From an uncultured Coriobacteriales bacterium (GTDB taxonomy: Bacteria; Actinomycetota; Coriobacteriia; Coriobacteriales; UMGS124), in assembly GCA_934654475.1 (NCBI GenBank), contig CAKUFZ010000017.1:1-35115 (forward strand): 35,115 bases of DNA, read 5' to 3'. This document shows, piece after piece, positions 9,175 through 18,880 of the stretch. The notes under the pieces were generated by a model. That model worked only from the letters and a program-made list of their open reading frames with translations, had not been told where the DNA came from and made no database searches. Numbering within the stretch: position 1 is the stretch's first letter; the number at the start of each line of letters is the position of its first letter. The translations under genes and the position numbers were made by a program.

Positions 9175-9217
9175 CGGATATGCCGTGCATGGGCCTTCGA
9201 AAACACGTGCGCGGCAT
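9143..9217 (+). other. Two intercistronic hairpins between hydN and fdhF
   Basis: The first hairpin has perfect 10-bp arms (9143-9152 and 9166-9175) covering the hydN stop codon. The second has 10-bp arms with one wobble (9180-9189 and 9208-9217). Neither is followed by a T run. They look like mRNA-processing or 3'-protection structures that could set different levels of ferredoxin and FdhF, rather than terminators. Confidence 0.55.
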
Positions 9218-9252
9218 GCAAATGAACTGCGTAAGCACCGGAAAGGTTGACC

Positions 9253-11490
9253 ATGGAAAAACATATGGTCGTGTGCCCTTACTGCGGTACTGGGTGCAAG
9301 TTCAACCTTATTGTAGAGAATGATTTGGTCGTGGGCGCCGAGCCTTTGCCCGGTCTCACAAATGAAGGATTTCTTTGCCTTAAGGGCTGGTTTGGATACG
9401 ACTTCATCAACGACACGAAGATCCTGACGCCGCGCCTCATGCACCCCATGATGCGCGAGTCCAAGGACGCCCCGCTCAAGCAGGTCTCCTGGGACACGGC
9501 GCTCGACTTTGTGGCTTCAAAGCTTTCTGAGATCAAGGCGAAGTACGGCCCGGACTCCATCTTCGTGACGGGATCCTCGCGCGGCGCGGGCAACGAGGCC
9601 AACCTCGCCGCACAGCGCTTCGCGCGCGCCTGCATCGGGACCAACAACATCGACAACTGCGCCCGTGTTTGACACGGCCCTACTGTCGTCGGTCTGATTG
9701 ACACACTCGGTGCTGGTTCCATGAGCTGCGGCGTCCCCGGTATTGAGGACGCTGGCTGCCTGTTCTTGTTCGGTTACAACCCCAACACGTCCCACCCCCT
9801 GGTCGCCCGCCGCATGGTGAAGGCCAAGGAGAAGGGCGCCAAGATCATCGTCGCCGACCCGCGCTTCATCGAGACTGCGCGTATTGCCGACATCTACATG
9901 CCGTTGAGGAACGGCTCCAACATCGCATTCCTCAACGCGTTCGCAAACTCCATCGTCACGCAGGGCCTTATGGACGAGGAGTTCGTGCGCGAGCACACCT
10001 TGGGCTTCGAGGAGTGGTGGAAGACCATCGAGCGCTACACCCCCGAGAACACCCAGCACATCACGGGCATCGACCCGGGCATGATGCACGAGGCCGCGCG
10101 CATGTACGCCACGGCCAAGCCGTCCTCCATCCTCTGCTGGGGCATGGGCGTATGCCAGCACAGGCAGAACGTCGAGGCGGTCCAGACCTGCGCCGCCATC
10201 GCGTGCATCTCCCACCAGATTGCAAAGCCCAACTCCGGCGTGGCCCCCGTGCGCGGCCAGAACAACGTGCAGGGTGCCTGCGACATGGGCGCCCTTCCCA
10301 ACTTCTTCCCCGGCTACCAGAAGGTCACCGACCCTGCCATCAGGCAGAAGTTCGCCGACAACTGGAACGTCCCGGTGGAGCAGCTCTCCGACCATGTGGG
10401 CTACAAGGTCACCGACCTCGGCCATCTGGTTGAAGAGGGCAAGATTCATGCGTTCTATAACTTCGGCGAGGACCCGCTGCAGACCGATCACGACACGCAG
10501 CACCTTGCCCATCAGCTCTCCAAGCTCGACCTGTTCGTGTCGCAGGACATCTTCATGACGCAGACGAGCGCCGTGGCCGATGTCGTGCTTCCCGCCACGA
10601 GCTGGGGCGAGCATGAGGGCGTCTTCTCCGCTTGCGACCGCACGTTCCAGTACTTCAGCGCCGCGGTGCCCCCCAAGGGCGAGTGCAAGCACGACTGGCA
10701 GATCTTCTCCGAGATCGCCGAGCGCATGGGCTACGACATGCACTACAAGAACACCCAGGACATCTGGGACCACGAGTGCCGCAACATGTGGCCTGCCGCC
10801 TATGGTGCGACCTACGAGAAGATGGCCGGCTGCGGCCATGCCCAGTGGCCTATCCCCACGCTCGAGCATCCTGGTTCGCCCGACCTGTTCCTCGGCGGCA
10901 AGTTCACCACGCCTGAGGGCAAGGCCCATCTCGTGGCGCACGACTACGTCGACCCCTCCGAGATGCCCGACGACCAGTATCCGCTCATCCTGTGCACCGT
11001 CCGCGAGGTCGGCCACTACTCGTGTCGCTCCATGACCGGCAACTGCGAGCAGCTGTCCAACCTTGCCGAGGAGCCGGGCTTTGCCCATATCCACCCGGCC
11101 GACGCACAGGCACGCGGCATCAAGAACAACGACCTGGTGTGGGTGTCCTCTCGCCGCGGCAAGATCATCACCCGAGCCTTCGTGGACGACCGTGTGAACG
11201 AGGGCGCCGTCTATATGACGTACCAGTGGTGGATCGGCAAGTGCAACGACCTGACCATCCACCGCGTCGACGCCCGCTCGCATACCCCCGAGAGCAAGTA
11301 CTGCGCCATCGAGGTCGAGCGCGTCGAAGACCAGGTGTGGGCGGAGCAGCACGCCGAGGAGCTCTACATGGAGCTCAAGGCGCGCCTCACCGCCGAGTCC
11401 AACGAGGGCCAGTACGGCGACCTGCGCGTCGCGTACAACGGCCTGGAAAAGCGAGACATCACCCCTGGTCAGGTAAGCGAGCTCAATTAG
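9253..11490 (+). CDS. fdhF: Formate dehydrogenase H, selenocysteine-containing molybdopterin subunit
   Basis: The enzyme oxidises formate to CO2 at a bis-molybdopterin-guanine-dinucleotide Mo/W centre. The reading frame runs 745 codons through an in-frame TGA at 9670-9672 that encodes selenocysteine. From the ATG at 9253, this is residue 140, exactly the active-site Sec of E. coli FdhF, and the context CARV-U-H-G-P matches, including His141. The N-terminal [4Fe-4S] ligands C8, C11, C15 and C42 and the electron-relay Lys44 are also at E. coli positions. The start is fixed by GAAAGG 6 nt upstream; a TTG two codons earlier overlaps that site. The C-terminal part (about 590-700) holds the molydopterin dinucleotide-binding domain. 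Naive gene calling would break this into a 5' fragment and a 1.77-kb ORF from 9721. The gene needs SelA/B/C/D from elsewhere in the genome. Confidence 0.96.
9670..9710 (+). promoter_or_regulatory. Selenocysteine codon and bacterial SECIS hairpin
   Basis: The UGA (9670-9672) is followed, after 18 nt, by an apical GGUCU loop (9691-9695), the same spacing and loop as in E. coli fdhF. The stem is TC/GA under the loop, an asymmetric bulge (G against TT), then TGTC/GACA (9684-9687 with 9700-9703). SelB recognises such a loop-and-bulge structure to deliver Sec-tRNA. Confidence 0.85.
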
Positions 11491-11491
11491 A

Positions 11492-11560
11492 GGCGCCTGT
11501 AGCCTGCGGGGCCGAAAGGGAAGGGGCTCACCCCGACCCGACGGCCCCGCCCAGGGCGCC
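11492..11560 (+). other. Nested intercistronic hairpin between fdhF and hyfA
   Basis: Three nested stems are visible: an outer one (11492-11499 with 11552-11560), a middle 9-bp GC stem (11506-11514 with 11542-11550) and an inner GGGG/CCCC loop stem (11523-11534). No T run follows, so transcription should continue into hyfA. A role in partial attenuation or mRNA stability is likely. Confidence 0.6.
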
Positions 11561-11601
11561 ATCCCGGCGTCACCCACGTTCATTCAATGAAGGGAGGGCA
11601 A

Positions 11602-12192
11602 ATGAATCGCTATATCGCAATATACCCGAGCCGTTGCGTGGCCTGCGGAACATGCCGTGCCGCGTGCAGCGAGGGACATCGGCGTGCGGGCCTATCGAAA
11701 GAGCCTCGTCTGGCGCTCTTTGAGAGCCGCGACCTGGTCGCTTCGGTCACATGCCACCATTGCGAGGGCGCCCCTTGCCTCAAAGTATGTCCCATCAACG
11801 CCATCCGTCGCGACCCCGACGGTTGCATCCGCGTTGACGAAGCACACTGCATTGGCTGCAAGCTCTGTGCCGTGTCGTGCCCCTTCGGTGCCATCCACAT
11901 GGCCGGCACGTCTCGCGCCGGCGTGGCGGGCATCGAGTACAACACCCCGTCGTTCCCCGGCTCGCTCGACCCGATCCTCCAGTGCGAGGTGGGCGTCTCG
12001 CCCGTCGCGGTCAAGTGCGACCTGTGCGCCTACGACAACTGCAAGCCCCACTGCGTGGACGCCTGCATCACCGAGGCGCTCGTGCTCATGGAGTGCGACG
12101 AGAACGGCAACAAGATCGCCCGCCGTCGCTCCAGCAGCGTGCAAGAAGGCCTCGAGGCTTTCCAGAACATGGACGAGGAAGGGGGGAACTAG
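11602..12192 (+). CDS. hyfA: Hydrogenase-4 ferredoxin subunit HyfA
   Basis: The 196-residue four-cluster [4Fe-4S] protein reads closely like E. coli HyfA at the start (MNRYIAIYPSRCVACGTC..., then RLAL...CHHCEGAPCLKVCPINAI and CIGCKLCAVSCPFGAI). A fourth cysteine group (CDLC...CVDAC) follows. It is the electron link between the formate dehydrogenase module and the hydrogenase core on the cytoplasmic side. The start at ATG 11602 has AGGGAGG 5-7 nt upstream. It is separated from fdhF by a hairpin-rich 111-bp gap, and hyfB starts 3 nt after its stop, suggesting tight coupling. Confidence 0.92.
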   Translation: MNRYIAIYPSRCVACGTCRAACSEGHRRAGLSKEPRLALFESRDLVASVTCHHCEGAPCLKVCPINAIRRDPDGCIRVDEAHCIGCKLCAVSCPFGAIHMAGTSRAGVAGIEYNTPSFPGSLDPILQCEVGVSPVAVKCDLCAYDNCKPHCVDACITEALVLMECDENGNKIARRRSSSVQEGLEAFQNMDEEGGN

Positions 12193-12195
12193 ACC

Positions 12196-14208
12196 ATGGA
12201 CCTGCTGCTTATCTCCGTTTTCGTGTCGGTTGTGGGCGCCGTGCTGTCCCTGCTTCTGAGCAAGAAAGAGGACACCGCGAAGAAGGTCGCGTGCTTCTTC
12301 GGCACAATCGCCTCTGCTATCGCCGTCATCGCCGGCGTGGGCGCGGTGCTCGACCCGGCGGGCGTGTCCGTGAGCTTCGCCACGCCCTTCTCGTTCGCGG
12401 ACTTCTCCATCATGCTCAACGGCCTGAACGGCCTTCTGCTCGTTGCCATCAACATCCTGGGCTTCGTTGCCTGGATCTACGGCATCTCGTACTTCGACGA
12501 GTACAAGGGCATGGGCCTGGGAGCCATCGGCTTCTTCATGAACGCGTTCATCGCCTCCATGAACCTCGTCCTCACTGTGGACAACGCTTTCTGGTTCCTC
12601 GTGTTCTTCGAGCTCATGAGCCTCTCCTCGTACTTCCTCGTCATCATCGAGCAGAAGCCCGCCTCCATCCGCGGCGGCTTCCTGTACCTGGTCATGGCTC
12701 ACATCGGCTTCATGGGCATCATGATCGGCTTCCTCATCATGGCCGCCCAGACCGGTTCCTTCGAGTTTGCGACCTTCCGCGCCCACGACTTCGGCCCGAT
12801 TCTGGGCTCGGTGTGCTTCGTGCTCGCCTTTGTGGGCTTCGGCTGCAAGGCCGGTATGTTCCCGTTCCACTCCTGGCTTCCCCAGGCACACCCGGCTGCG
12901 CCCTCCAACGTGTCGGCGCTCATGTCCGGCGGCATGATCAAGATCGGCGTCTTCGGCATCGTGAAGGTCGGTCTGGACTTGCTTGCCGCCACCGGCGTTC
13001 AGCTGTGGTGGGGCCTGCTCATCCTCGTGATCGGCGCCCTGTCCAGCGTGCTGGGCGTGGCCTACGCCCTGGGCGAGCACGACATCAAGAAGCTCCTTGC
13101 CTACCACTCCGTCGAGAACATCGGCATTATCCTTCTCGGCATCGGCATCGGCTTCATGGCCCTCGCCATGAACCAGCCCGTCATCGCCGGCCTGGCCCTC
13201 ATGGCCGGCCTGTACCACGTGCTCAACCATGCCATGTTCAAGGGCCTGCTCTTCCTGGGTGCGGGTTCGGTGCTCTACACCACGGGCAGCCGCAACATGG
13301 AGATCATGGGCGGCCTGGTGCATGCCATGCCCGTGACCGCGATGTGCTTCCTCATCGGGTCGCTGGCCATCTCCGCCATTCCGCCGCTCAACGGCTTCGT
13401 GTCCGAGTGGTTCATCTACCAGTCGATGTTCTCCATCGCCGGCGTGGCGACGGTGGCCGTGAAGTTCTTCGTGGCGTTCGCCGCCGTGTCGCTGGCCATC
13501 ACGGGCGCCCTGGCCGTCACCTGCTTCGTCAAGGCGTACGGCGTCACGTTCCTGGGCTCGCCTCGCTCCGAGGTTGCCAAGCAGGCGCGTGAGGTCCCGG
13601 CCCCCATGCGTTTCGGCATGGTCGTCCTGGCCGTCATCTGCGTGCTTCTCGGCATCGGCGCCCCGTGGGTTGCCCCCGTCATGCAGGGTGTCGCCGCTTC
13701 CATCCTGAGCGCCTCCACCGTCGTGGTCGCCGAGGGTGCCACGCTCGTGAACCCGGTTCTGGGCAGCGCCATCTCCACGCCGCTCGTGGCCATCCTGCTC
13801 ATCGCCTGCGTGCTTGTGCCCATGGCCGCCAAGCAGGTCCTTGCCCATGGTGGCGTGGCCAGCGACCGTGACCCCTGGGCCTGCGGCTACGCGCTCGATC
13901 CGGGCATGCCCGTCATCGCAACCACCTTCGCCACCGAGGTCAAGCACTTCCTGCGCCCGATCTATGCGGCTCGCACCGCCGTCGTGGCCAAGAAGGATGC
14001 CTTCGTGTCGGGCTTCAACGCACTCGTGCGTGGGGCCGGCAAGGCTGAGGGTTTCGCCGACAGGTACCTTGTCGACACCGTCGCATCGTTCGTCTCATGG
14101 CTCGGACAGAAGGCCCAGCGCATCGAGGGCGGCAACTTCCGCGTGTACATCGTGTACATCGTGGCCGCGCTCGTGTTCTTCCTCGTCCTTGCCGTCCTGG
14201 TCAAGTAG
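12196..14208 (+). CDS. hyfB: Hydrogenase-4 membrane subunit HyfB (NuoL/Mrp antiporter-like)
   Basis: The 670-residue integral membrane protein is nearly the length of E. coli HyfB (672). It has many hydrophobic segments and a proton-antiporter core with the conserved stretch FHSWLPQAHPAAPSNVSAL followed by a membrane-embedded Lys (GGMIKIG). This family shares ancestry with complex I NuoL/M/N and Mrp antiporters. In group 4 hydrogenases it is thought to move H+ or Na+ across the membrane as electrons reach the [NiFe] site. The start follows GGAAGGGGGG 8 nt upstream. Confidence 0.93.
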   Translation: MDLLLISVFVSVVGAVLSLLLSKKEDTAKKVACFFGTIASAIAVIAGVGAVLDPAGVSVSFATPFSFADFSIMLNGLNGLLLVAINILGFVAWIYGISYFDEYKGMGLGAIGFFMNAFIASMNLVLTVDNAFWFLVFFELMSLSSYFLVIIEQKPASIRGGFLYLVMAHIGFMGIMIGFLIMAAQTGSFEFATFRAHDFGPILGSVCFVLAFVGFGCKAGMFPFHSWLPQAHPAAPSNVSALMSGGMIKIGVFGIVKVGLDLLAATGVQLWWGLLILVIGALSSVLGVAYALGEHDIKKLLAYHSVENIGIILLGIGIGFMALAMNQPVIAGLALMAGLYHVLNHAMFKGLLFLGAGSVLYTTGSRNMEIMGGLVHAMPVTAMCFLIGSLAISAIPPLNGFVSEWFIYQSMFSIAGVATVAVKFFVAFAAVSLAITGALAVTCFVKAYGVTFLGSPRSEVAKQAREVPAPMRFGMVVLAVICVLLGIGAPWVAPVMQGVAASILSASTVVVAEGATLVNPVLGSAISTPLVAILLIACVLVPMAAKQVLAHGGVASDRDPWACGYALDPGMPVIATTFATEVKHFLRPIYAARTAVVAKKDAFVSGFNALVRGAGKAEGFADRYLVDTVASFVSWLGQKAQRIEGGNFRVYIVYIVAALVFFLVLAVLVK

Positions 14209-14223
14209 GGGAGGGCTGAGAAC

Positions 14224-15150
14224 ATGGAAATCATCGTCGCGATTCTGCAGGCCCTTCTGCTGGTTCTTCTGGCTCCGCTGTTCTCGGGTACTTCCCGTTG
14301 GCTGCGCGCCAAGATGCACACGCGCAGGGGTCCGTCCATCTTCCAGGACTATTACGACATCGCCAAGCTCTTCAAGCGTCAAGACGTTCATCCTTCGTGC
14401 TCGAGCTTCGTGCACACCTGGATGCCCGCCATCTTCCTGGGCACCATGCTCCTGCTCGCCATGGGCATCCCGATGTTCACTGCCTCGAGCCCCATCCCGC
14501 TTTTGGGCGACATCATTCTGGTGCTCTACCTGCTCGCACTCACCCGCTTCTTCTTCTCGCTTTCCGCCATCGACTCCGGTGACGCCTACGCGGGCCACGG
14601 CGGCGTGCGCGAACTCATCGTGGGCGTGCTCGTGGAGCCTTCCATGATGCTGGCCCTGTTCGTCATGGGTCTCACCTGCGGCACCACCTCCATCGCCGTC
14701 ATGGGCCAGTCGGTTGCCGACCTGTCCGTTGCCGCCCCGGTGGGCGTCATCGTGGCAGCCATCGCCTTCTTCCTGGCCTGCTACGTCGAGCTCGGCAAGC
14801 TTCCCTTTGACCTGGCAGAGGCCGAGCAGGAGCTCCAGGAGGGTCCGCTTTCTGAGTACTCCGGCCCCAGCCTGGCCATGGCGAAGATGGCCCTGTCCAT
14901 GAAGCAGACCATCATCATCGCCTGGTTCATCGCCATCTTCCTGCCGTGGGGCGCCGCCACCGAGCTTACTGTGCCGGCGGTCCTTCTGGGCATCCTGTTC
15001 TTCCTCATCAAGATGGCCGTGATCTTCTTCCTGTGCTCTGTGTTCGAAAACGTTGTCAGCCGTGTCCGTTACAAGCTCGTCGGTCGCCAGACCTGGTGTA
15101 TCGTGGCCCTCGCCGCCTTCGCCTTCGTGCTGTGCGCCTTGGGACTTTAG
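14224..15150 (+). CDS. hyfC: Hydrogenase-4 membrane anchor HyfC (NuoH-like)
   Basis: The 308-residue protein (E. coli HyfC about 315) has about eight membrane segments. It carries the NuoH-family signature LGKLPFDLAEAEQELQEG...EYSGP near residues 192-220, whose acidic residues line the interface with the hydrogenase small subunit. It anchors HyfG/HyfI to the membrane and probably relays the redox-driven motion to the antiporter subunits. A GGGGAGGG site precedes the start, and hyfB ends 15 nt earlier. Confidence 0.93.
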   Translation: MEIIVAILQALLLVLLAPLFSGTSRWLRAKMHTRRGPSIFQDYYDIAKLFKRQDVHPSCSSFVHTWMPAIFLGTMLLLAMGIPMFTASSPIPLLGDIILVLYLLALTRFFFSLSAIDSGDAYAGHGGVRELIVGVLVEPSMMLALFVMGLTCGTTSIAVMGQSVADLSVAAPVGVIVAAIAFFLACYVELGKLPFDLAEAEQELQEGPLSEYSGPSLAMAKMALSMKQTIIIAWFIAIFLPWGAATELTVPAVLLGILFFLIKMAVIFFLCSVFENVVSRVRYKLVGRQTWCIVALAAFAFVLCALGL

Positions 15151-15165
15151 GAAGGAGGACCGCTC

Positions 15166-16617
15166 ATGTTAACGACTCTTTCCGTGCTGGGCCTTGCCGC
15201 CACGCTCGTCCCGTTCGTGTGTGCACTCGTCATCGCAGTGTGCCCGCAGCACATGGCTAAGTGGATCTGCATCTTCGCCGCCGCCGTCTCTACGGCCTGC
15301 GCGCTGTTTGCCTGGATCGGCCTGGGCATTGACGCAGGGGCGACGCAGACCCTCGACATCGCCACCGTAGGCGACGCCCTTGTTGTCGGCTTCATCTTCG
15401 ACAAGATGAGCGTCATGCTCGCCACGGCCTTCGTCGGCATCGGCCTGCTCATCGCCGTCTACTCCGTCGGGTACATGAACGCAGGCAACCGCGAGCACCC
15501 CGACGCGCCGCGCCGCCGCTTCTACGCGTTCTTCACCGTGTTCATCGGCGCCATGGCGGGCCTGGTCTACAGCAACACCCTCGTCACCCAGCTCGTGTTC
15601 TTCGAGATCACGGGCGCCTGCTCCTGGGCGCTCATCGGCTACTACCACACCGCCACCGCGCAGAAGTCGGCCATGAAGGCCCTCATCCTCACGCACATCG
15701 GCGCCCTGGGCCTGTACGTGGCCGTATGCCTGCTCTTCGCTCAGACCGGCACGTTCGAGGTCTCCGCTCTGGCCAGCCTCGACAACGGCTGGAAGACTGC
15801 GGTCCTGGTCTGCATCATCATCGCCGCGTGGGCCAAGTCCGCGCAGCTGCCGTTCTACATGTGGCTGCCCAGCGCCATGGAGGCCCCCACGCCCGTGTCG
15901 GCCTACCTGCACGGCGCCTCGATGGTCAAGGTCGGCGTCGCGGTCCTGGCACGCGCCCTGGCCAGCGCCGGCGTCATCCCCGAGTCCGTCGGCTGGGTCA
16001 TCGTCATCGGCGCCATCGTGACGATGCTCTTCAGCTTCTTGATGTACCTGCCGCAGAAGGACATGAAGCGCCTGCTGGCCTTCTCCACCATCTCGCAGCT
16101 GTCCTACATCTTCCTGGGATTTGGCTTCTACGTGTTCGGCAGCCAGCTCGCCTTTGACGGCGGCGTCATGCACATCTTCAACCACGCCTTCGCCAAAACC
16201 CTGTTCTTCCTGGTAGCCGGCTGCTTCAGCTACGTGCTCGGCACCCGCATGCTCCCCAACATCAAGGGCGTCATCAAGAAGTACCCGCTTCTCGGCGTCG
16301 CCTTCGGCTGCGCGGCCCTGGCCATCGCCGGCTGCCCGCCCTTCAACGGCTTCTTCTCGAAGTTCGCCATCTTTGCTGGCAGCTTCCAGGCCGCTCAGGG
16401 CAACTGGCTGCTCATGCTCATCGTCATCGTCGGTCTGCTCGAGACCGTGGCGTGCTTCGCCTGGTTCCTCAAGTGGATGGGCCAGGTCCTTCCCGGCGAG
16501 CCTTCGCCCACGGTTGAGGCCGGAGTTGCCATTCCCAAGCAGATGACCGGCGTGTTCGTCATCCTTATCATCATGACTGTGGCCTCCAGCTTCATCGCGG
16601 CCGCCTGGATTGGTTAG
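15166..16617 (+). CDS. hyfD: Hydrogenase-4 antiporter-like subunit HyfD
   Basis: The 483-residue multi-pass membrane protein (E. coli HyfD 479) has the Proton_antipo_M core sequence PFYMWLPSAMEAPTPVSAYLHG, followed by an intramembrane Lys (MVKVGV), at about residues 225-255. HyfD is one of the subunits present in Hyf-type but absent from Hyc-type (FHL-1) complexes, so it helps define this cluster as energy-converting. The start has GGAAGGAGG just upstream and lies 15 nt after hyfC. Confidence 0.92.
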   Translation: MLTTLSVLGLAATLVPFVCALVIAVCPQHMAKWICIFAAAVSTACALFAWIGLGIDAGATQTLDIATVGDALVVGFIFDKMSVMLATAFVGIGLLIAVYSVGYMNAGNREHPDAPRRRFYAFFTVFIGAMAGLVYSNTLVTQLVFFEITGACSWALIGYYHTATAQKSAMKALILTHIGALGLYVAVCLLFAQTGTFEVSALASLDNGWKTAVLVCIIIAAWAKSAQLPFYMWLPSAMEAPTPVSAYLHGASMVKVGVAVLARALASAGVIPESVGWVIVIGAIVTMLFSFLMYLPQKDMKRLLAFSTISQLSYIFLGFGFYVFGSQLAFDGGVMHIFNHAFAKTLFFLVAGCFSYVLGTRMLPNIKGVIKKYPLLGVAFGCAALAIAGCPPFNGFFSKFAIFAGSFQAAQGNWLLMLIVIVGLLETVACFAWFLKWMGQVLPGEPSPTVEAGVAIPKQMTGVFVILIIMTVASSFIAAAWIG

Positions 16618-16629
16618 GAGGGGAGAAGC

Positions 16630-17283
16630 ATGGATGGATATGTGATTGTCAACGTCCTGGGAGCGCTTCTCATCGTCACCAGCCTGTCCGTGATGCTGAC
16701 CAAGTCTCCCAAGACCTCCGCCTTCGAGTACGGCGCCCAGTCGATCGTGCTCGTGGCAATCTTCATCACGCTCGGCATCATCACCGGCTCCGGCTCGCTG
16801 TTCACCTGGGCCGGCACCGCAACGCTCACCAAGGTCATCTTTGTCCCGGCGGTCATGCTCTACACGTACAAGCTGATGGGCTCGCCTGAGAACGACACCC
16901 CCTCGGCCGTGAGCCCGGTCACCTCGATCGCGCTCGTCGCCGTTGAGCTGCTTGCCTGCTTTGTCGCCGTGTCGGGCATCAACCTGCCCACCGCCGCCGA
17001 GGTCAAGCCCGCGCTCGCCGTGTCGCTTGCGCACTTCTTCATCGGCCTGACCTGCATCGTGACCCAGCGCAACATCCTGAAGCAGGTCTTTGGCTACTGC
17101 CTGATGGAGAACGGCTCGCATGTGACTTTGGCGCTGCTCGCCCCCGAGGCTCCTGAGCTCGTGGAGGTCGGCATCGCCACCGACGCCGTGTTCGCCGTCA
17201 TCATCATGTGCATCGTGGCCTACCGTATCTACAAGGTCAAGACAACGCTCGACGCCAACGAGCTTGCGGAACTGAAGGGTTAG
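16630..17283 (+). CDS. hyfE: Hydrogenase-4 small membrane subunit HyfE (NuoK/MrpC-like)
   Basis: The 217-residue protein with about seven hydrophobic segments matches E. coli HyfE in length (216) and place. It includes a NuoK-like region near residues 130-160 (RNILKQVFGYCLMENG). Together with HyfD and HyfF it forms the extra ion-pumping module of hydrogenase-4. The start has GGAGGGGAG upstream and overlaps no neighbour. Confidence 0.9.
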   Translation: MDGYVIVNVLGALLIVTSLSVMLTKSPKTSAFEYGAQSIVLVAIFITLGIITGSGSLFTWAGTATLTKVIFVPAVMLYTYKLMGSPENDTPSAVSPVTSIALVAVELLACFVAVSGINLPTAAEVKPALAVSLAHFFIGLTCIVTQRNILKQVFGYCLMENGSHVTLALLAPEAPELVEVGIATDAVFAVIIMCIVAYRIYKVKTTLDANELAELKG

Positions 17284-17293
17284 GAGGATAGTC

Positions 17294-18868
17294 ATGGCGC
17301 TTTCTACGATTCTCATCATGCTCATCCTCGTTCCGCTCGCCGCATGCCTCATCATGGCGGTCGCACCCTCCAAGGCCGTTCCGCAGAGCTTCTACGAGTC
17401 GCTCCACATGGTGAGCGTCATCACCGTGTGCTGCCTGTCGGTGTACCTCGTGGTTCAGGTGTTCGTCTCCGGCGTGCCTGTGGATGCCGCAGGCCTGTGG
17501 TTCCGTCTGGACGACCTGGGCGCCATCTTCGTGACGCTCATCGGCGTCATCGGCCTGCTCACCGGTTCCTACTCGCTGCCTTACGTTCGTCACGACGTCG
17601 AGCGCGGCGCGATGGGTCCGAGCCAGGTCAAGCAGTACTACGCGTTCTTCAGCCTGTTCATTTTCTCGATGCTCATGGCCACCACCACGAACAACATCAT
17701 CATGATGTGGGCCTCCGTCGAGCTCACCACGCTCGCCACGGTCTTCCTCGTGGGTGCCTACAACACCGAGTTCTCGCTTGAGGCCGCGTGGAAGTACATC
17801 ATCGTCTGCACCGCCGGCGTCGCCTTCGGCCTGTACGGCACCGTGCTCGTCTACGCCAACGCCAACGCCATCGTGGCCGACCCCACCCAGGCGGTCTTCT
17901 GGACGAGCGTCCTCGAGGTCTCCAAGGGCTTCGACGCCACCCTCATCCAGATCGCCTTCGTGTTCGCCGCCATCGGCTTCGGCACCAAGGCTGGCCTGTT
18001 CCCCATGCACACCTGGCTGCCCGACGCCCACTCCGAGGCGCCCAGCCCCGTGTCCGCCCTGCTTTCCGGCGTTCTGCTCAAGTGCGCCATGCTCGTCGTG
18101 ATTCGCTTCTACATCCTGACCGGCCAGGCCGTGGGCTATGCGTTTCCGCAGCTCGTCATGCTTGTGCTGGGCGTCGTCTCCATCGTCGCGGGCGCCCTGG
18201 CCGTCTTCTCGCAGAATGACCTCAAGCGCAAGCTGGCCTATTCTTCCAGCGAGAACATCGGCGTCGTGGCCCTGTGCCTGGGCTTCGGCGGCCCCATCGG
18301 CATCGCCGCCGCGCTCATCCACTGCATCGTGCACGGCTTCACCAAGGCGCTGCTCTTCTGCATCTCGGGCAACGTGCTCATGAAGTACGGCACGCGCGAC
18401 CTGCGCAAGATTACGGGCCTCATCAAGGTTGCCCCCACCACTGCCGTCCTTCTGGCCCTTGGCCTGTTCGCCCTGGCAGGTTTCCCGCCCTTCGCCATGT
18501 TCACCTCTGAGGTCATGGCCTCTGTGTCAGGCGTCGTCTCGGGCAACGTCGTCATCGTCGTCATCGTCGGCATCGCCCTCACGATCGTCGTGGCGGCCTT
18601 CGCCCACGTCGTGGCCACTGCCGTCTTCGGCGATGCGCCCGAGGGCATCGAGACCGGCGAGCTGCGCCCGGCCGCCCTCATCCCCGAGATCATCATGATC
18701 GCGGTCGTGCTGTGGTTCGGCGCCGCCATGCCCATCCCGGTCATCGAAGGCGTGGAGAACGCAACCGCAATCGTCCTACAGTCCGATACCGACGCGCTGC
18801 ACGAGATGCCCATCGTGTCCGAGCTCTTTGCGGGCACGTCGCAGGCTCTTAGCGCCCAGGTCGAGTAA
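17294..18868 (+). CDS. hyfF: Hydrogenase-4 antiporter-like subunit HyfF
   Basis: The 524-residue multi-pass membrane protein (E. coli HyfF 526) carries the antiporter core FPMHTWLPDAHSEAPSPVSALLSG, followed by an embedded Lys (LLKCAM), at about residues 236-265. It is the third NuoL/M/N-like protein of the cluster. The start follows GGAGGA by 7 nt. Confidence 0.92.
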   Translation: MALSTILIMLILVPLAACLIMAVAPSKAVPQSFYESLHMVSVITVCCLSVYLVVQVFVSGVPVDAAGLWFRLDDLGAIFVTLIGVIGLLTGSYSLPYVRHDVERGAMGPSQVKQYYAFFSLFIFSMLMATTTNNIIMMWASVELTTLATVFLVGAYNTEFSLEAAWKYIIVCTAGVAFGLYGTVLVYANANAIVADPTQAVFWTSVLEVSKGFDATLIQIAFVFAAIGFGTKAGLFPMHTWLPDAHSEAPSPVSALLSGVLLKCAMLVVIRFYILTGQAVGYAFPQLVMLVLGVVSIVAGALAVFSQNDLKRKLAYSSSENIGVVALCLGFGGPIGIAAALIHCIVHGFTKALLFCISGNVLMKYGTRDLRKITGLIKVAPTTAVLLALGLFALAGFPPFAMFTSEVMASVSGVVSGNVVIVVIVGIALTIVVAAFAHVVATAVFGDAPEGIETGELRPAALIPEIIMIAVVLWFGAAMPIPVIEGVENATAIVLQSDTDALHEMPIVSELFAGTSQALSAQVE

Positions 18869-18880
18869 GGGAGGCAGACC

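Noticed and set aside
9247..11490. fdhF as a pseudogene broken by a nonsense codon at 9670
   Set aside because: The codon aligns with Sec140 of E. coli FdhF, the frame stays open after it, and a SECIS hairpin with the right loop and spacing follows.
9517..17373. Very long minus-strand open frames (for example 9517-11583, 11692-13947, 15169-17373)
   Set aside because: They lie antisense to clear hyf/fdhF genes, have low-complexity His/Asp/Gly/Val-rich products typical of GC-rich shadow frames, and lack ribosome-binding sites.
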